Positions 35,195-44,670 are shown, counted from the first letter of the stretch. The stretch: DNA of 64,000 nt from Saccharothrix coeruleofusca (GCF_014648515.1 NZ_BMRG01000003.1:427477-491476), one strand, 5' to 3'. The notes: a model not told the origin generated them from the letters alone. Made by a program: numbers and translations.

Positions 35195-36010
35195 ATGCCG
35201 TTGACCCCCGCGGACGTGCACAACGTCGCGTTCAGCAAGCCGCCCATTGGCAAGCGGGGCTACAACGAGGACGAGGTGGACGCGTTCCTCGACCTGGTTG
35301 AGGGCGAGCTCGCCCGCCTGATCGAGGAGAACAACGACCTGCGCCAGCAGGTCGAGCAGCTCGACCAGCAGGTCGAGACCGCGCGCGCCGACCTGGAGGA
35401 CGCACGGGCCAAGGTCGCCGCGGGCGTCGGTCCCAGCCGCGTCATCGAGGAACCGCGCAGGCTCGCCCCGGTTCCGCCCCCCTCGGCGCTGGAGCAGACC
35501 TCCCCCGGCGGGGGAGGCGACCACCACGTGCAGGCCGCCAAGGTCCTCGGCCTGGCCCAGGAGATGGCCGACCGGCTCACCGGCGAGGCCAAGGCCGAGG
35601 CCGACGGGATGCTCTCGGAGGCCCGGACCAAGTCCGAGCAGCTGCTGTCCGAGGCCCGCGCCAAGGCCGACACCATGGTCAACGAGGCCCGCACGCGGGC
35701 GGAGACCATGCTCAACGACGCGCGGACCCGCGCCGAGACGCTGGAGCGGCAGGCCCGTGAGAAGGCCAGCGCGCTGGACCGCGACGCGCAGCGCAAGCAC
35801 GCCGAGGTGATGGGCAACATCACCCAGGAGAAGAACACCCTCGAGAAGCAGATCGACAAGCTGCAGACCTTCGAGCGCGAGTACCGCACCCGGTTGAAGA
35901 CCATGCTGGAGTCGTCGCTGCGCGACCTCCAGGACCGGGCGCCCGCCGCGCCGTCGGAGAGCCGCAGCCAGCAGGGCTACTCGTTCGGCGCGCGCGCCGA
36001 GGCGGGCTGA
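35195..36010 (+). CDS. divIVA: DivIVA / Wag31 polar growth protein
   Basis: Protein of 271 aa. The DivIVA N-domain reads [20 protein letters not shown] and [18 protein letters not shown]; it binds curved membrane. A first coiled coil (about 30-75), a Pro/Gly linker, then a long coiled coil with repeated 11-mer-like blocks ([20 protein letters not shown] as [16 protein letters not shown] and repeats of [13 protein letters not shown]) follow. It directs polar cell-wall growth in actinobacteria. GAGGTG precedes the ATG. Confidence 0.95.
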   Translation: MPLTPADVHNVAFSKPPIGKRGYNEDEVDAFLDLVEGELARLIEENNDLRQQVEQLDQQVETARADLEDARAKVAAGVGPSRVIEEPRRLAPVPPPSALEQTSPGGGGDHHVQAAKVLGLAQEMADRLTGEAKAEADGMLSEARTKSEQLLSEARAKADTMVNEARTRAETMLNDARTRAETLERQAREKASALDRDAQRKHAEVMGNITQEKNTLEKQIDKLQTFEREYRTRLKTMLESSLRDLQDRAPAAPSESRSQQGYSFGARAEAG

Positions 36011-36022
36011 GCCTGAGCCGCT

Positions 36023-36490
36023 GTGCTCTTCGTCGTCCTGCTGCTGGTCCTGGCAGCCCTCGGGCTGCTCGTCCCGGCGCTGACCACCACGTCCACCCCG
36101 TGGGCGTGGTGGTCGGTCGCGGCGAGCGGGGCCGCCGCGGTGGTCCTGGTGCTCGACTGGTGGCGGCACCGCCGCCCCGCGACCGGTGACCGGCCGCCCG
36201 CGCCCGTGGCCACCGGTCCCGCCCCGGAGCGGGGGCAGCCGTCCACGCCGGACGACGAGCCCGCCGAGGAGCAGACCGACGCGGCGGACCTGCTGGTGGT
36301 GACCGACCTCGCCGAGGAGGTCCGCGTGCTCGACGAGCGGCCGCGCTACCACCTGGCGACCTGCTCGTGGTTGGGGGAGCGGGCCTCGCTGGGGCTGCCG
36401 GTCTCCGAAGCGCGCGAGCTCGGGTTCACGCCCTGCGGGGTGTGCCTGCCGGACTCCGCGCTGGCGGCTGCCCAGCGGGCGTCGTCCTGA
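36023..36490 (+). CDS. Membrane protein with a C-terminal Ada-like Cys/His zinc motif
   Basis: Protein of 155 aa. Two short membrane helices (LFVVLLLVLAALGLLVPAL and WAWWSVAASGAAAVVLVL) lead into a Pro-rich cytoplasmic linker. The C-terminus has RPRYHLATCSWLGER followed by LPVSEARELGFTPCGVCLP: His110, Cys114, Cys138 and Cys141. The spacing of YHxxxC, then GFTPCxxC, resembles the zinc site of the Ada N-terminal domain and of small secreted Me-Ada-like repeats. It follows divIVA by 12 bp and is probably co-transcribed. Function unknown; zinc binding is inferred. Confidence 0.7.
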   Translation: MLFVVLLLVLAALGLLVPALTTTSTPWAWWSVAASGAAAVVLVLDWWRHRRPATGDRPPAPVATGPAPERGQPSTPDDEPAEEQTDAADLLVVTDLAEEVRVLDERPRYHLATCSWLGERASLGLPVSEARELGFTPCGVCLPDSALAAAQRASS

Positions 36491-36524
36491 TCACTCGCCT
36501 GATCGAGCGATTCCAGTCTTGCGC

Positions 36525-36530
36525 TACCCT
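36525..36530 (+). promoter_or_regulatory. Candidate -10 box of the ileS T-box transcript
   Basis: TACCCT lies just upstream of the T-box specifier region and would place transcription start near 36537. No good -35 is visible. Confidence 0.4.
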
Positions 36531-36536
36531 TGTCAA

Positions 36537-36738
36537 GGCGTTGATCCGGCCATCACCGGGGAGCTTCCGGAAGAACAGGCCACGCGGCCCCAGTAGAACC
36601 GGACGGGAGCGGCCCGTCACAGCCGCTGACGAGAGGCCAGAGCCTTCGCGCCCTGGCAAGCGGGGTGGTACCGCGGTGCGCCTGCGTGGCGTGTCGTCCC
36701 CGTGAGCCGGTTGACCGACGCGCGCGAGGAGCTGCGAC
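36537..36738 (+). promoter_or_regulatory. T-box riboswitch, ultrashort stem I type, ileS leader
   Basis: The leader has CCATCACCGGGGAGCTTCCG near its 5' end with an ATC (isoleucine) specifier at 36552-36554, and the highly conserved T-box TGGTACCGCGG at 36666-36676. The ribosome-binding site GAGGAG (36726-36731) is 50 nt after the T-box. There is no terminator helix with T-tract before the start codon. This fits the actinobacterial class that regulates translation: uncharged tRNA-Ile pairs with the specifier and T-box and frees the ribosome-binding site. Limits of the leader are approximate. Confidence 0.88.
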
Positions 36739-39700
36739 ATGGCCTATCCCAAGGCGGGCGGGGGCTCGGTGCCCTCCCAGCCGTCCTTCCCCACCCTCGA
36801 ACGCGAGGTGCTCGACCACTGGCAGGCCGACCGCACCTTCCGGGCCACGGTCGAGGCCCGACCCGCCGGTGAGCGCGGGGCCAACGAGTTCGTCTTCTAC
36901 GACGGCCCGCCCTTCGCCAACGGCCTGCCGCACTACGGGCACCTGCTCACCGGGTACGTGAAGGACGTCGTGCCGCGGTACCAGACCATGCGCGGCAAGC
37001 ACGTCGAGCGCCGGTTCGGCTGGGACACCCACGGCCTGCCCGCCGAGGTGGAGGCGGAGAAGCAGCTCGGGTTCTCGTCCAAGAGCGAGATCGAGGCGTT
37101 CGGCATCGAGAAGTTCAACGAGGTCTGCCGCACGTCGGTGCTCCAGTACACCGACCAGTGGCGCGACTACGTGACCCGGCAGGCGCGCTGGGTGGACTTC
37201 GACGACGACTACAAGACCCTCGACCTGGACTACATGGAAAGCGTCATGTGGGCCTTCAAGACCCTGTGGGACAGGGGTCTGGTCTACGAGGGCTTCCGGG
37301 TGCTCTGGTACTGCTGGCGCTGCGAGACGCCGCTGTCCAACACCGAGACCAAGATGGACGACACCTACCGGGACCGGCAGGACCCGGCGGTGACGGTGGG
37401 GCTGCGCCTGGAGACCGGCGAGCTGGCGCTGGTGTGGACGACCACGCCGTGGACGCTGCCCAGCAACCTCGCCGCCGCGGTGCACCCGGACGTGGACTAC
37501 GTGACCGTCGAGGCCAACGGCGAGCGCTACCTGCTCGCCGAGGCCCGCGTGCCCGCCTACGCCCGCGAGCTGGGCGAGCAGCCGCCGGTGGTGGCCCGGT
37601 GCAAGGGCAGCGACCTGGTCGGCCGCCGCTACACCCCGCCGTTCGACTTCTTCACCGGCCGGGAGAACGCGCACCAGGTGCTGCCCGCCGACTACGTCAC
37701 CACCGACGACGGCACCGGCATCGTGCACATCGCCCCGGCCTTCGGCGAGGAGGACAAGGCGGTCACCGACGCGGCGGGCATCGAGGTCGTCGTGCCGGTC
37801 GACGCGCACGGCCGGTTCACCGCCGAGGTGCCGCCGTACCAGGGCCTGCAGGTGTTCGAGGCGAACAAGCCGATCATCCGCGACCTGCGGGAAGCGGGTC
37901 TGCTGCTGCGCCACGAGACCTACGACCACCCGTACCCGCACTGCTGGCGCTGCGACAACGCGCTCATCCAGCGCGCGGTGTCGTCGTGGTTCGTCGCGGT
38001 GACGCGGTTCAAGGACCGCATGGTCGAGCTGAACCAGCAGATCAACTGGGTGCCCGAGCACATCCGCGACGGCCAGTTCGGCAAGTGGCTGGAGAACGCG
38101 CGGGACTGGAACATCTCGCGCAACCGGTTCTGGGGCTCGCCGATCCCGGTGTGGGTCTCCGACGACCCGGCCTACCCGAGGGTGGACGTCTACGGCTCGC
38201 TCGACGAGCTGGAGCGCGACTTCGGGGTGCGCCCCACCGACCTGCACCGGCCCCACATCGACCAGTTGACCAGGCCCAACCCGGACGACCCGACCGGCAG
38301 GTCGACCATGCGCCGGGTGCCCGAGGTGCTCGACTGCTGGTTCGAGTCGGGCTCGATGTCCTTCGCCCAGGTGCACTACCCGTTCGAGAACGCGGAGTGG
38401 TTCGAGGACCACTACCCCGGCGACTTCATCGTCGAGTACAACGGCCAGACGCGCGGCTGGTTCTACACCATGCACGTGCTGGCCACGGCGCTGTTCGACC
38501 GGCCCGCGTTCCGCAACTGCGTGGCGCACGGGATCGTGCTGGGCGACGACGGGCAGAAGATGTCCAAGTCGCGCAAGAACTACCCGGACGTCAACGAGGT
38601 GTTCGACCGGGACGGCTCGGACGCCATGCGGTGGTTCCTGATGTCCTCGCCGATCCTGCGCGGCGGCGACCTGGTGGTCACCGAGCGGGGCATCCGCGAC
38701 GCGGTGCGGCAGGCCGTGCTGCCGCTGTGGAACTCCTGGTACTTCCTGGCGCTGTACGCCAACGCCGAGGGCGTCGAGGGGACCTGGCGCACGGACTCGC
38801 CCCACGTGCTGGACCGCTACGTGCTGGCCAAGGCGCACGACCTGGTGGCGCAGGTGGGCGGGCAGCTCGACGCCTACGACATCTCCGGCGCCTGCGCGTC
38901 GGTCCGGGACTTCCTGGAAGTGCTCACGAACTGGTACGTGCGGCGCTCGCGCGACCGGTTCTGGGCGGGCGAGAAGGACGCCGTCGACACCCTGCACACC
39001 GTGCTGGAGGTGGTCTGCCGGGTGGCGGCGCCGCTGCTGCCGCTGACCACCGAGGCGGTGTGGCGCGGCCTGACCGGCGGGCGCTCGGTGCACCTGGCGG
39101 ACTACCCGTCGGCGTCGGACCTGCCCGCCGACGACGCGCTGGTGGCGGCCATGGACAAGGTGCGGCAGGTGGCGTCCGCGGCGCTGTCGCTGCGCAAGGC
39201 CAACAAGCTGCGCGTGCGGCTGCCGCTGGCCAAGCTGGTGATCGCGGCGGACGACGTGGCGGCGCTGGGCGGGTTCACCGAGATCCTGCGGGACGAGGTG
39301 AACGTCAAGCGGGTCGAGCTGACCGGGGACGTGGCCGCGCACGGCCACTTCCAGCTGGCGGTCAACGCGCGGGTCGCCGGTCCCCGGCTGGGCCCGGACG
39401 TGCAGAAGGTCATCAAGGCCGTCAAGGCGGGGGACTGGACCGAGCGGGACGGCCGCGTGGTGGCGGCCGGGGTCGAGCTGTTCCCCGAGGAGTACGAGCA
39501 GCGCCTGGTCGCCACCGACCCGGCGGCCACCGCCGCGCTGCCCGGCGGCGGCGGGCTGGTGGTGCTCGACACCGCCGTCACCGAGGAGCTCGCCGCCGAG
39601 GGTGTGGCGCGCGACCTGGTCCGGGTGGTGCAGCAGGCGCGCAAGGACGCGGGGCTGGAGGTCTCCGACCGGATCGCGCTGACGGTGCAGCTGCCCGACG

Positions 39701-39846
39701 ACGTGGCCGCCGCCGTGCGCGGGTTCGAGGAGTTCGTGGCGGGGGAGACCCTGGCGGACGCGGTGTCCTACGGCGAGGTCGCCGAGGGCTCGGTGGGCGT
39801 CGTGGGCGACGGCGTCAAGGTCCGGGTCGCGGTGGCCAGGCTCTGA
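36739..39846 (+). CDS. ileS: Isoleucyl-tRNA synthetase
   Basis: Protein of 1035 aa, a class I synthetase of the longer, eukaryote-like IleS2 size. The HIGH-type motif is in [13 protein letters not shown] (about residue 63). The editing domain has [14 protein letters not shown] and [17 protein letters not shown]. The KMSKS motif is in [14 protein letters not shown] (about 605-618). A tRNA anticodon-binding domain and a C-terminal extension follow. It charges tRNA-Ile. Expression is controlled by the T-box leader. A perfect 16-bp hairpin follows the stop. Confidence 0.96.
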   Translation: MAYPKAGGGSVPSQPSFPTLEREVLDHWQADRTFRATVEARPAGERGANEFVFYDGPPFANGLPHYGHLLTGYVKDVVPRYQTMRGKHVERRFGWDTHGLPAEVEAEKQLGFSSKSEIEAFGIEKFNEVCRTSVLQYTDQWRDYVTRQARWVDFDDDYKTLDLDYMESVMWAFKTLWDRGLVYEGFRVLWYCWRCETPLSNTETKMDDTYRDRQDPAVTVGLRLETGELALVWTTTPWTLPSNLAAAVHPDVDYVTVEANGERYLLAEARVPAYARELGEQPPVVARCKGSDLVGRRYTPPFDFFTGRENAHQVLPADYVTTDDGTGIVHIAPAFGEEDKAVTDAAGIEVVVPVDAHGRFTAEVPPYQGLQVFEANKPIIRDLREAGLLLRHETYDHPYPHCWRCDNALIQRAVSSWFVAVTRFKDRMVELNQQINWVPEHIRDGQFGKWLENARDWNISRNRFWGSPIPVWVSDDPAYPRVDVYGSLDELERDFGVRPTDLHRPHIDQLTRPNPDDPTGRSTMRRVPEVLDCWFESGSMSFAQVHYPFENAEWFEDHYPGDFIVEYNGQTRGWFYTMHVLATALFDRPAFRNCVAHGIVLGDDGQKMSKSRKNYPDVNEVFDRDGSDAMRWFLMSSPILRGGDLVVTERGIRDAVRQAVLPLWNSWYFLALYANAEGVEGTWRTDSPHVLDRYVLAKAHDLVAQVGGQLDAYDISGACASVRDFLEVLTNWYVRRSRDRFWAGEKDAVDTLHTVLEVVCRVAAPLLPLTTEAVWRGLTGGRSVHLADYPSASDLPADDALVAAMDKVRQVASAALSLRKANKLRVRLPLAKLVIAADDVAALGGFTEILRDEVNVKRVELTGDVAAHGHFQLAVNARVAGPRLGPDVQKVIKAVKAGDWTERDGRVVAAGVELFPEEYEQRLVATDPAATAALPGGGGLVVLDTAVTEELAAEGVARDLVRVVQQARKDAGLEVSDRIALTVQLPDDVAAAVRGFEEFVAGETLADAVSYGEVAEGSVGVVGDGVKVRVAVARL

Positions 39847-39851
39847 CGGCC

Positions 39852-39887
39852 GCGGTGGTGCCCGCTCCGGTGAGCGGGCACCACCGC
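39852..39887. terminator. Bidirectional terminator between ileS and the ECF sigma gene
   Basis: GCGGTGGTGCCCGCTC (39852-39867), 4-nt loop, exact complement GAGCGGGCACCACCGC (39872-39887). It fills the gap between the convergent stops of ileS and the sigma factor. Confidence 0.75.
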
Positions 39888-40508
39888 TCACGCGCCGCCT
39901 TCCTCCTCCAGCCGCCGGCGCAGCGAGTTCAGGCACCGGCCGCGGGTGGGGCCGATGCTGCCGCGCGGCATGGCCAGCGCCTCGGACACCGCGCGGTACT
40001 CGGGCCGCCCGGCCAGCACGGTCAACCGCAGCAGCTCCTGGCAGCGCTGGGGCAGCGCGTGGAAGGCCCGCCACAGCCGCTGGTCCCGCTCGTCGCGCAG
40101 CGCCTCGACCTCCGGCAGCCACCGGTCGTCGGGGAGGTCCTGCGCGGTGTCCCCGGACAGCACGGCCCGCCCGCCGCTGTCCCGCCACGTCCGCTGGGCC
40201 TCCCGCCGCGTGGTCACGATCAGCCAGCCCGCCAGCGCGCGCGGCTCGGCGATCCGCTCCAGGTGCCGCAGGAAGTGCAGCCACACCGTCTGCGCCACGT
40301 CCTCGGCGCTCGTGCGGTCCAGCCCGTTGCTCCGCGCCACGTGCCACACCAGCGGCGTCAGCTCCGCGACCAGCCGGTTCAGCGCGTCGCGGTCGCCCGC
40401 GCGGGCCTGGGTCAGCAGCGCCGCGTGCCGCCGCGCGCGGGCGGGCGGGTCCTCCGGGACCGCCTCGGCGGGCAACTGCTCCAGTCGCGGGCCCACTTCG
40501 TCGGTCAT
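39888..40508 (-). CDS. ECF-type RNA polymerase sigma factor
   Basis: Protein of 206 aa. Region 2 (about 45-115) reads DALNRLVAELTPLVWHVARS, TSAEDVAQTVWLHFLRHL and ALAGWLIVTTRREAQRTWR. Region 4 (about 145-200) has FHALPQRCQELLRLTV and AVSEALAMPRGSIGPTRGRC, then LNSLRRRLEEE. The GPTRGRCL recognition helix is frequent in a group of actinobacterial ECF factors near SigE/ECF41-like proteins. No anti-sigma gene is adjacent: the gene is flanked by convergent ileS and divergent DUF167. GGGAGGGAG precedes the ATG. The regulon is unknown. Confidence 0.85.
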   Translation of the reverse strand: MTDEVGPRLEQLPAEAVPEDPPARARRHAALLTQARAGDRDALNRLVAELTPLVWHVARSNGLDRTSAEDVAQTVWLHFLRHLERIAEPRALAGWLIVTTRREAQRTWRDSGGRAVLSGDTAQDLPDDRWLPEVEALRDERDQRLWRAFHALPQRCQELLRLTVLAGRPEYRAVSEALAMPRGSIGPTRGRCLNSLRRRLEEEGGA

Positions 40509-40697
40509 GGTGCTCCCTCCCGCGTCGCGCGCCCCGCGCCCGGAGGAGGGCGGTGTGGACGTCCTCGGCCACGCGCGTCGTGCGGGACCCCGCGCGGAAC
40601 GGCTCCAGAGTGTGTCCGAGAGCCCCGCCGGGACCAGGGTGCTCACCCGTTCGGCCCGGCACGGAATCGGTGCAGTCGCGTCGTGGGACCGCCGTCG

Positions 40698-40703
40698 TAC
40701 GGT
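40698..40703 (+). promoter_or_regulatory. -10 box of the DUF167 gene (leaderless)
   Basis: TACGGT, 6 nt before the GTG at 40710. Confidence 0.45.
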
Positions 40704-40709
40704 GACGCG

Positions 40710-40985
40710 GTGGCGGGACTGAGGTTCGGGGTGCGGGTGAAGCCGGGAGCCCGGCGGGACGCGGTCGGCGGCCGGTGGGGCGACGGGGCGCTGGTGGTCG
40801 CGGTCGCCGCGCCCGCGGTCGAGGGCAAGGCCAACGAGGCCGTGCGCAAGGCGCTGGCCAAGGCGTTCGGGGTGCGCAGGCAGGACGTGGCCATCGCCTC
40901 CGGCGAGCGCGGGCGGGACAAGGTCGTGGTGATCGACCCGGCCCCCGACGACGGCGCGGAGGTGCTCGCGGCGCTGCTCGGTTGA
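40710..40985 (+). CDS. DUF167 (YggU family) protein
   Basis: Protein of 91 aa with the full DUF167 pattern: FGVRVKPGARRDAVGG, then LVVAVAAPAVEGKANEAVRKALAKAFGV in the parts VAAPAVEGKANEAVRKALA and GV, then VAIASGERGRDKVVVI. A short alpha/beta fold of unknown function found in most bacteria. Start GTG is leaderless with a TACGGT box 6 nt upstream. Confidence 0.88.
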   Translation: MAGLRFGVRVKPGARRDAVGGRWGDGALVVAVAAPAVEGKANEAVRKALAKAFGVRRQDVAIASGERGRDKVVVIDPAPDDGAEVLAALLG

Positions 40986-41061
40986 GTCGGTGCCCGATTC
41001 GTCCACTTCGAGATCGTCAAGGAAGAATGCACCCACTACCGGGCGACAGCGGGGAGGGCGA

Positions 41062-42549
41062 GTGGGTGGTGTCACGGGTTTCCTCGGCATCGGTGCGGCG
41101 GTGTTGCTGGTGGCCGCCATCGCGGTACGGGTGTCGAGCAGGCTCGGGCTGCCCTCGCTGCTGCTCTACCTCGCCATCGGCGTGCTGCTGGGCGAGTCGG
41201 TGCTGGGCATCGAGTTCGAGGACGCCGACCTGACCCGTTCGCTGGGCACCGCCGCGCTCGTGCTGATCCTCACCGAGGGCGGCCTGACCACCCGGTGGGC
41301 CGCGGTCAGACCCGCGCTCGGCCTGGGCATCGCGCTGTCCACGGTGTCGGTGGGGGTCAGCGTCGCGGTCACCGGCGTGGCCCTGCACCACCTGCTGGGC
41401 CTGGACTGGCGCACCGCGCTGCTGTGGGGCGCGGTGCTGTCCTCCACCGACGCGGCCGCGGTGTTCAGCGTGCTGCGCTCGGTCGGCGTGGGCAGGCGGC
41501 TGATCGGCGCGCTGGAGCTGGAGTCGGGCATCAACGACGCCCCGGTCTACATCGCCGTGGTGCTGCTGGCCTCGCCGGACCCGATCACCTGGACCGCGCC
41601 GCTGCTGATGGTCTACGAGCTGGTCGCGGGCGCGGCGATCGGCGTGGCGCTGGGCCTGCTGGGCGCCGTGGGCCTGCGGCGCGCGGCGCTGCCCGCCACC
41701 GGCCTGTACCCGCTGGCCACGGTCGCGGTGTGCCTGCTCGCCTACACCGCGGGCGACCTGGCGCACGCCTCCGGCTTCCTGGCCGTCTACGTCGCGGCGG
41801 TGGTGCTGGGCAACGCCCGGCTGCCGCACCGCTCGGACACGCTGTCCTTCGCCGAGGGGTTGGGCTGGGTCTCCCAGATCGGCCTGTTCGTGCTTCTGGG
41901 CCTGTACGCCTCGCCGGAACGGCTGCTGCACGCGCTGGTGCCCGCCCTGGTCGCGGGCGCGGTGCTGCTGCTGGTGGCCCGGCCGCTGTCGGTGCTGGTG
42001 GCCGCCACGCCGTTCCGGGTGCCGTGGCGCGAGCAGGTGTTCCTGTCGTGGTCCGGGCTGCGCGGCGCGGTGCCCATCGTGTTCGCCCTGATCCCGCTCA
42101 TCCAGCAGGTGCCCGGCGCCGACCAGCTGGTCGACGCGGTGTTCGTGCTGGTCATCCTGCTGACCCTGGTGCAGGGCACCACCCTGCCCAGGCTGGCCCG
42201 CTGGCTGGGGCTGGTGCGCTCGGGGGAGGCCAGCGAGGTGCAGTTCGACTCCTCGGCGCTGGACCAGTTCAACGCCGAGCTGCTCCAGGTGCGCATCCAG
42301 CGCGGGTCCAAGCTGCACGGCGTGTACCTGTCGGAGCTGCGGCTGCCGGTGGGCGCCTCGGTGAGCCTGGTGGTGCGCGAGGGCGGCGGGTTCACCCCGC
42401 AGTCGACCACCCGGCTGCAGGAGCGCGACCAGCTGCTGGTGGTGTGCACCGAAGGCGTGCGCACCGCCGTCGAGCAGCGCATCCGGGCGGTGGACCGGGC
42501 GGGCAGGCTGGCCCGCTGGAAGGGCGACACGGGCCGCGAGATCCCATGA
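41062..42549 (+). CDS. Cation:proton antiporter (CPA1, NhaP2/CvrA-like) with TrkA-C domain
   Basis: Protein of 495 aa. About 12 helices of a Na+/H+-exchanger domain fill residues 1-390, with LGLPSLLLYLAIGVLLG, GAVLSSTDAAAVFSVLRS, LELESGINDAPVYIAV and WSGLRGAVPIVFALIPL. These conserved acidic sites carry the ion path. A cytoplasmic RCK-C/TrkA-C regulatory domain (LRLPVGASVSLVVREGGGFTPQSTTRLQERDQLLV in parts, about 420-480) suggests nucleotide or ion gating and K+/H+ exchange. GTG 41062 follows GGGGAGGG. It could have a role in pH or potassium homeostasis. Confidence 0.88.
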   Translation: MGGVTGFLGIGAAVLLVAAIAVRVSSRLGLPSLLLYLAIGVLLGESVLGIEFEDADLTRSLGTAALVLILTEGGLTTRWAAVRPALGLGIALSTVSVGVSVAVTGVALHHLLGLDWRTALLWGAVLSSTDAAAVFSVLRSVGVGRRLIGALELESGINDAPVYIAVVLLASPDPITWTAPLLMVYELVAGAAIGVALGLLGAVGLRRAALPATGLYPLATVAVCLLAYTAGDLAHASGFLAVYVAAVVLGNARLPHRSDTLSFAEGLGWVSQIGLFVLLGLYASPERLLHALVPALVAGAVLLLVARPLSVLVAATPFRVPWREQVFLSWSGLRGAVPIVFALIPLIQQVPGADQLVDAVFVLVILLTLVQGTTLPRLARWLGLVRSGEASEVQFDSSALDQFNAELLQVRIQRGSKLHGVYLSELRLPVGASVSLVVREGGGFTPQSTTRLQERDQLLVVCTEGVRTAVEQRIRAVDRAGRLARWKGDTGREIP

Positions 42550-42584
42550 TCCGGACGGGGCTCGACGGCGGGCGGGTCCGCCGC

Positions 42585-42590
42585 TAACGT
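42585..42590 (+). promoter_or_regulatory. -10 box of the SAM-IV riboswitch transcript
   Basis: TAACGT lies 10 nt before the start of the riboswitch, placing transcription initiation near 42597-42600. Confidence 0.55.
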
Positions 42591-42599
42591 CGTGGGCGA

Positions 42600-42714
42600 G
42601 GTCATGAGTGCCAGCGACAAGCCCGGGCTAGCTGGCCGGCAACCCTCCTACCGCGGTGGGGTGCCCCCGGTGAGGACCTGGTCCGGCGCGGGGTGCGCCG
42701 GGCAAGCGCGGGCC
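42600..42714 (+). promoter_or_regulatory. SAM-IV riboswitch
   Basis: The segment matches the actinobacterial SAM-IV consensus part by part: GGTCATGAGTGCCAGCGACA, then AGCCCGGGCTAGCTGGCCGG, CAACCCTCC, CCGCGGTGGGGTGCC, GTGAGGACC and the pseudoknot-forming tail GGGCAAGCGCGGGCC. A CCTCC at 42713-42717 is exactly complementary to the GGAGG ribosome-binding site at 42745-42749, so ligand-bound RNA could block translation. Control of the downstream gene by S-adenosylmethionine is inferred. Confidence 0.9.
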
Positions 42715-42755
42715 TCCTGTCGAGCAGGGGCCCCCGAGGCCGCCGGAGGCTCGTC

Positions 42756-44072
42756 GTGACCGTCGCCGTTCCCCGTCCCGTCGCCGCCCTGCCCCGCGTG
42801 GTCGGGGCGGACCTGAAGGTCCCCCTGGTCACCGGGCAGTTCGTCGAGTACGCCAACCTCGACCACGCCGCGTCCGCGCCCTGCCTGGAGCAGGTCCGCG
42901 ACGCGGTGGACGAGCTGCTGCCCTGGTACGCCTCGGTGCACCGGGGTGCCGGGTTCGCCTCCCACGTCAGCACCCGCGTCTACGGGCAGGCCCGCGACGC
43001 GGTGCGGCGGTTCCTCGGCGCCAGGGCGGGCGACGCGGTGGTGTTCACCCGCAACACCACCGACGCGCTGAACCTGCTGGCCCGAGCCCTGCCCCGGCGC
43101 ACCTCGGTGGTGCTGTTCGACACCGACCACCACGCCGCGCTGCTGCCGTGGCGCGGACCAGGCGTGCGGCGGCTGCGCACGCCCTCCTCGGCGGCGGGCG
43201 CGGTGCTGGAGCTGGACCGGGCGCTGCGCGCCTGCCCCGAGGGGCCGCGACTGGTCGTGGTGACCGGCGCGTCCAACGTGACCGGTGAGGTGTGGCCGGT
43301 GGCCGAGCTGGCCGCGGTGGCCCGGCGGCACGGGGCGCGCGTCGTGCTCGACGCCGCCCAGCTGGCCCCGCACCGGCCGGTCGACCTCAAGGCGCTGGAC
43401 GTGGACTACGCCGTGCTGTCCGGCCACAAGCTGTACGCGCCCTTCGGCGCGGGCGCGCTGGTCGGTCGCGCGGACTGGCTGCGGGCCGCCGAGCCGTACC
43501 TGGTCGGCGGCGGCGCGACCGCGCTGGTCACCGACCACGGCGACCGGCTGGGCGTGGCGTGGTCGGCGGTGCCCGAGCGGCACGAGGCGGGCTCGCCCAA
43601 CGTGGTCGGCGCGCACGCCCTCGGCGTGGCCTGCGACGTGCTGGGGCGGCACTGGGAGCGCACCGGCGCGCACGAGCGCGGCCTGCTGGCGCGGCTGCGG
43701 GCGGGCCTGGCCACCGTGCCCGGCGTGCGCGAGCTGTCGCTGTTCGGGGCCGAGCACGACCGGGTGGGCGTGGTCAGCTTCGTCGTCGGCGGGCAGGACG
43801 CGGGCTACCTGGCCGCCGCGCTGTCCGCCGAGCACGGCATCGGCGTGCGCGACGGCGCGTTCTGCGCGCACGTGGCGGTGCACCGGCTGGCCGCCGGGCA
43901 GCGGGCGCTGCGCGCGTCGCTGGGGCTGGGCAGCACCGAGGAGCACGTGGACCGGCTCGTGGCGGCGCTGCGGTCGCTGGTGCTGGAGGGGCCGCGGGTC
44001 GACTACGCCCAGCGGGACGGCCGCTGGGAGCCCGCCCAGGACACCCGGCCGCTGCCGCCGTTCCTGGTCTGA
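42756..44072 (+). CDS. Class V aminotransferase / cysteine desulfurase-like enzyme under SAM-IV control
   Basis: Protein of 438 aa of the fold-type I PLP family. N-terminal NLDHAASAPCLEQVRDAV, then VFTRNTTDALNLLARAL, FDTDHHAALLPW, VVLDAAQLAPHRPVD, and the Schiff-base lysine in LSGHKLYAPFGAG (K225). A C-terminal ISVRVGA-type segment reads GIGVRDGAFCAHVAVHRL with a Cys. It resembles SufS/CsdA desulfurases and isopenicillin-N epimerase-like enzymes. The SAM-IV riboswitch indicates a job in sulfur amino-acid metabolism, such as cysteine desulfuration or a lyase step. No suf or isc genes are adjacent. GTG 42756 has GGAGG 6 nt upstream. Substrate uncertain. Confidence 0.82.
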   Translation: MTVAVPRPVAALPRVVGADLKVPLVTGQFVEYANLDHAASAPCLEQVRDAVDELLPWYASVHRGAGFASHVSTRVYGQARDAVRRFLGARAGDAVVFTRNTTDALNLLARALPRRTSVVLFDTDHHAALLPWRGPGVRRLRTPSSAAGAVLELDRALRACPEGPRLVVVTGASNVTGEVWPVAELAAVARRHGARVVLDAAQLAPHRPVDLKALDVDYAVLSGHKLYAPFGAGALVGRADWLRAAEPYLVGGGATALVTDHGDRLGVAWSAVPERHEAGSPNVVGAHALGVACDVLGRHWERTGAHERGLLARLRAGLATVPGVRELSLFGAEHDRVGVVSFVVGGQDAGYLAAALSAEHGIGVRDGAFCAHVAVHRLAAGQRALRASLGLGSTEEHVDRLVAALRSLVLEGPRVDYAQRDGRWEPAQDTRPLPPFLV

Positions 44073-44097
44073 GTGCGGTCGCGCGAACCCGATGCGG

Positions 44098-44103
44098 GAC
44101 AAT
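44098..44103 (+). promoter_or_regulatory. -10 box of lspA (leaderless)
   Basis: GACAAT, 6 nt before the GTG at 44110. Confidence 0.4.
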
Positions 44104-44109
44104 GGGCCG

Positions 44110-44670
44110 GTGAGCACTGAGCCCAACGCCGAACCCGAGGCAGTTCCGGGAGCCCCCGCCCCGCCACCCAGGCGGGTGCTGCTGCTGGGCGTCCTCGCCG
44201 CGGTGGTGCTGGCGCTGGACATCGCCACCAAGGTGGTCGCGGTCGCCGAGCTGGAGGGGCGGCAGCCGGTCGAGCTGTTCGGCGGGCTGCTGTACCTGCC
44301 GCTGGTCCGCAACCCCGGCGCGGCCTTCGGCATGGCCGAGGGGTGGACGTTCGTGCTGGCGCTGATCGCGTTCGGCGTGGTCGGCTTCATCCTGTGGATC
44401 GCCCGCAAGCTGCGGTCGGTCGGCTGGGCGATCGGGCTGGGCCTGGTGCTCGGCGGGGCGCTGGGCAACCTGGTCGACCGCGTGTTCCGCGCGCCCGGCC
44501 CGCTGCGCGGCCACGTGGTGGACTTCATCTCCGTGCTCGACCCGTGGGGCGGTTTCTTCCCGGTGTTCAACCTCGCCGACTCGGCGATCTGCGTGGGCGG
44601 CGGCGTGATCGTGCTGATGGCCCTGCTCCAGCGCGACTACGACGGCACCAGGGTGGAGAAGAAGGCATGA
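44110..44670 (+). CDS. lspA: Lipoprotein signal peptidase (signal peptidase II)
   Basis: Protein of 186 aa with four membrane helices. Family motifs are [12 protein letters not shown] near helix 1, [26 protein letters not shown] (first catalytic Asp), [12 protein letters not shown] and [16 protein letters not shown] (second catalytic Asp). It cuts signal peptides of diacylglyceryl-modified prolipoproteins; lnt at 58690 acts later in the same pathway. The N-terminus has about 30 extra Pro/Ala/Glu residues. ATGA overlap with rluD. Confidence 0.95.
   Translation: MSTEPNAEPEAVPGAPAPPPRRVLLLGVLAAVVLALDIATKVVAVAELEGRQPVELFGGLLYLPLVRNPGAAFGMAEGWTFVLALIAFGVVGFILWIARKLRSVGWAIGLGLVLGGALGNLVDRVFRAPGPLRGHVVDFISVLDPWGGFFPVFNLADSAICVGGGVIVLMALLQRDYDGTRVEKKA

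Noticed and set aside
36553-40662. Very long open frame (1369 codons) antisense to ileS
   Set aside because: It is a shadow frame caused by high GC at third codon positions. Its translation is low-complexity (His/Arg/Pro/Gly-rich) and the plus strand encodes a clear IleS.
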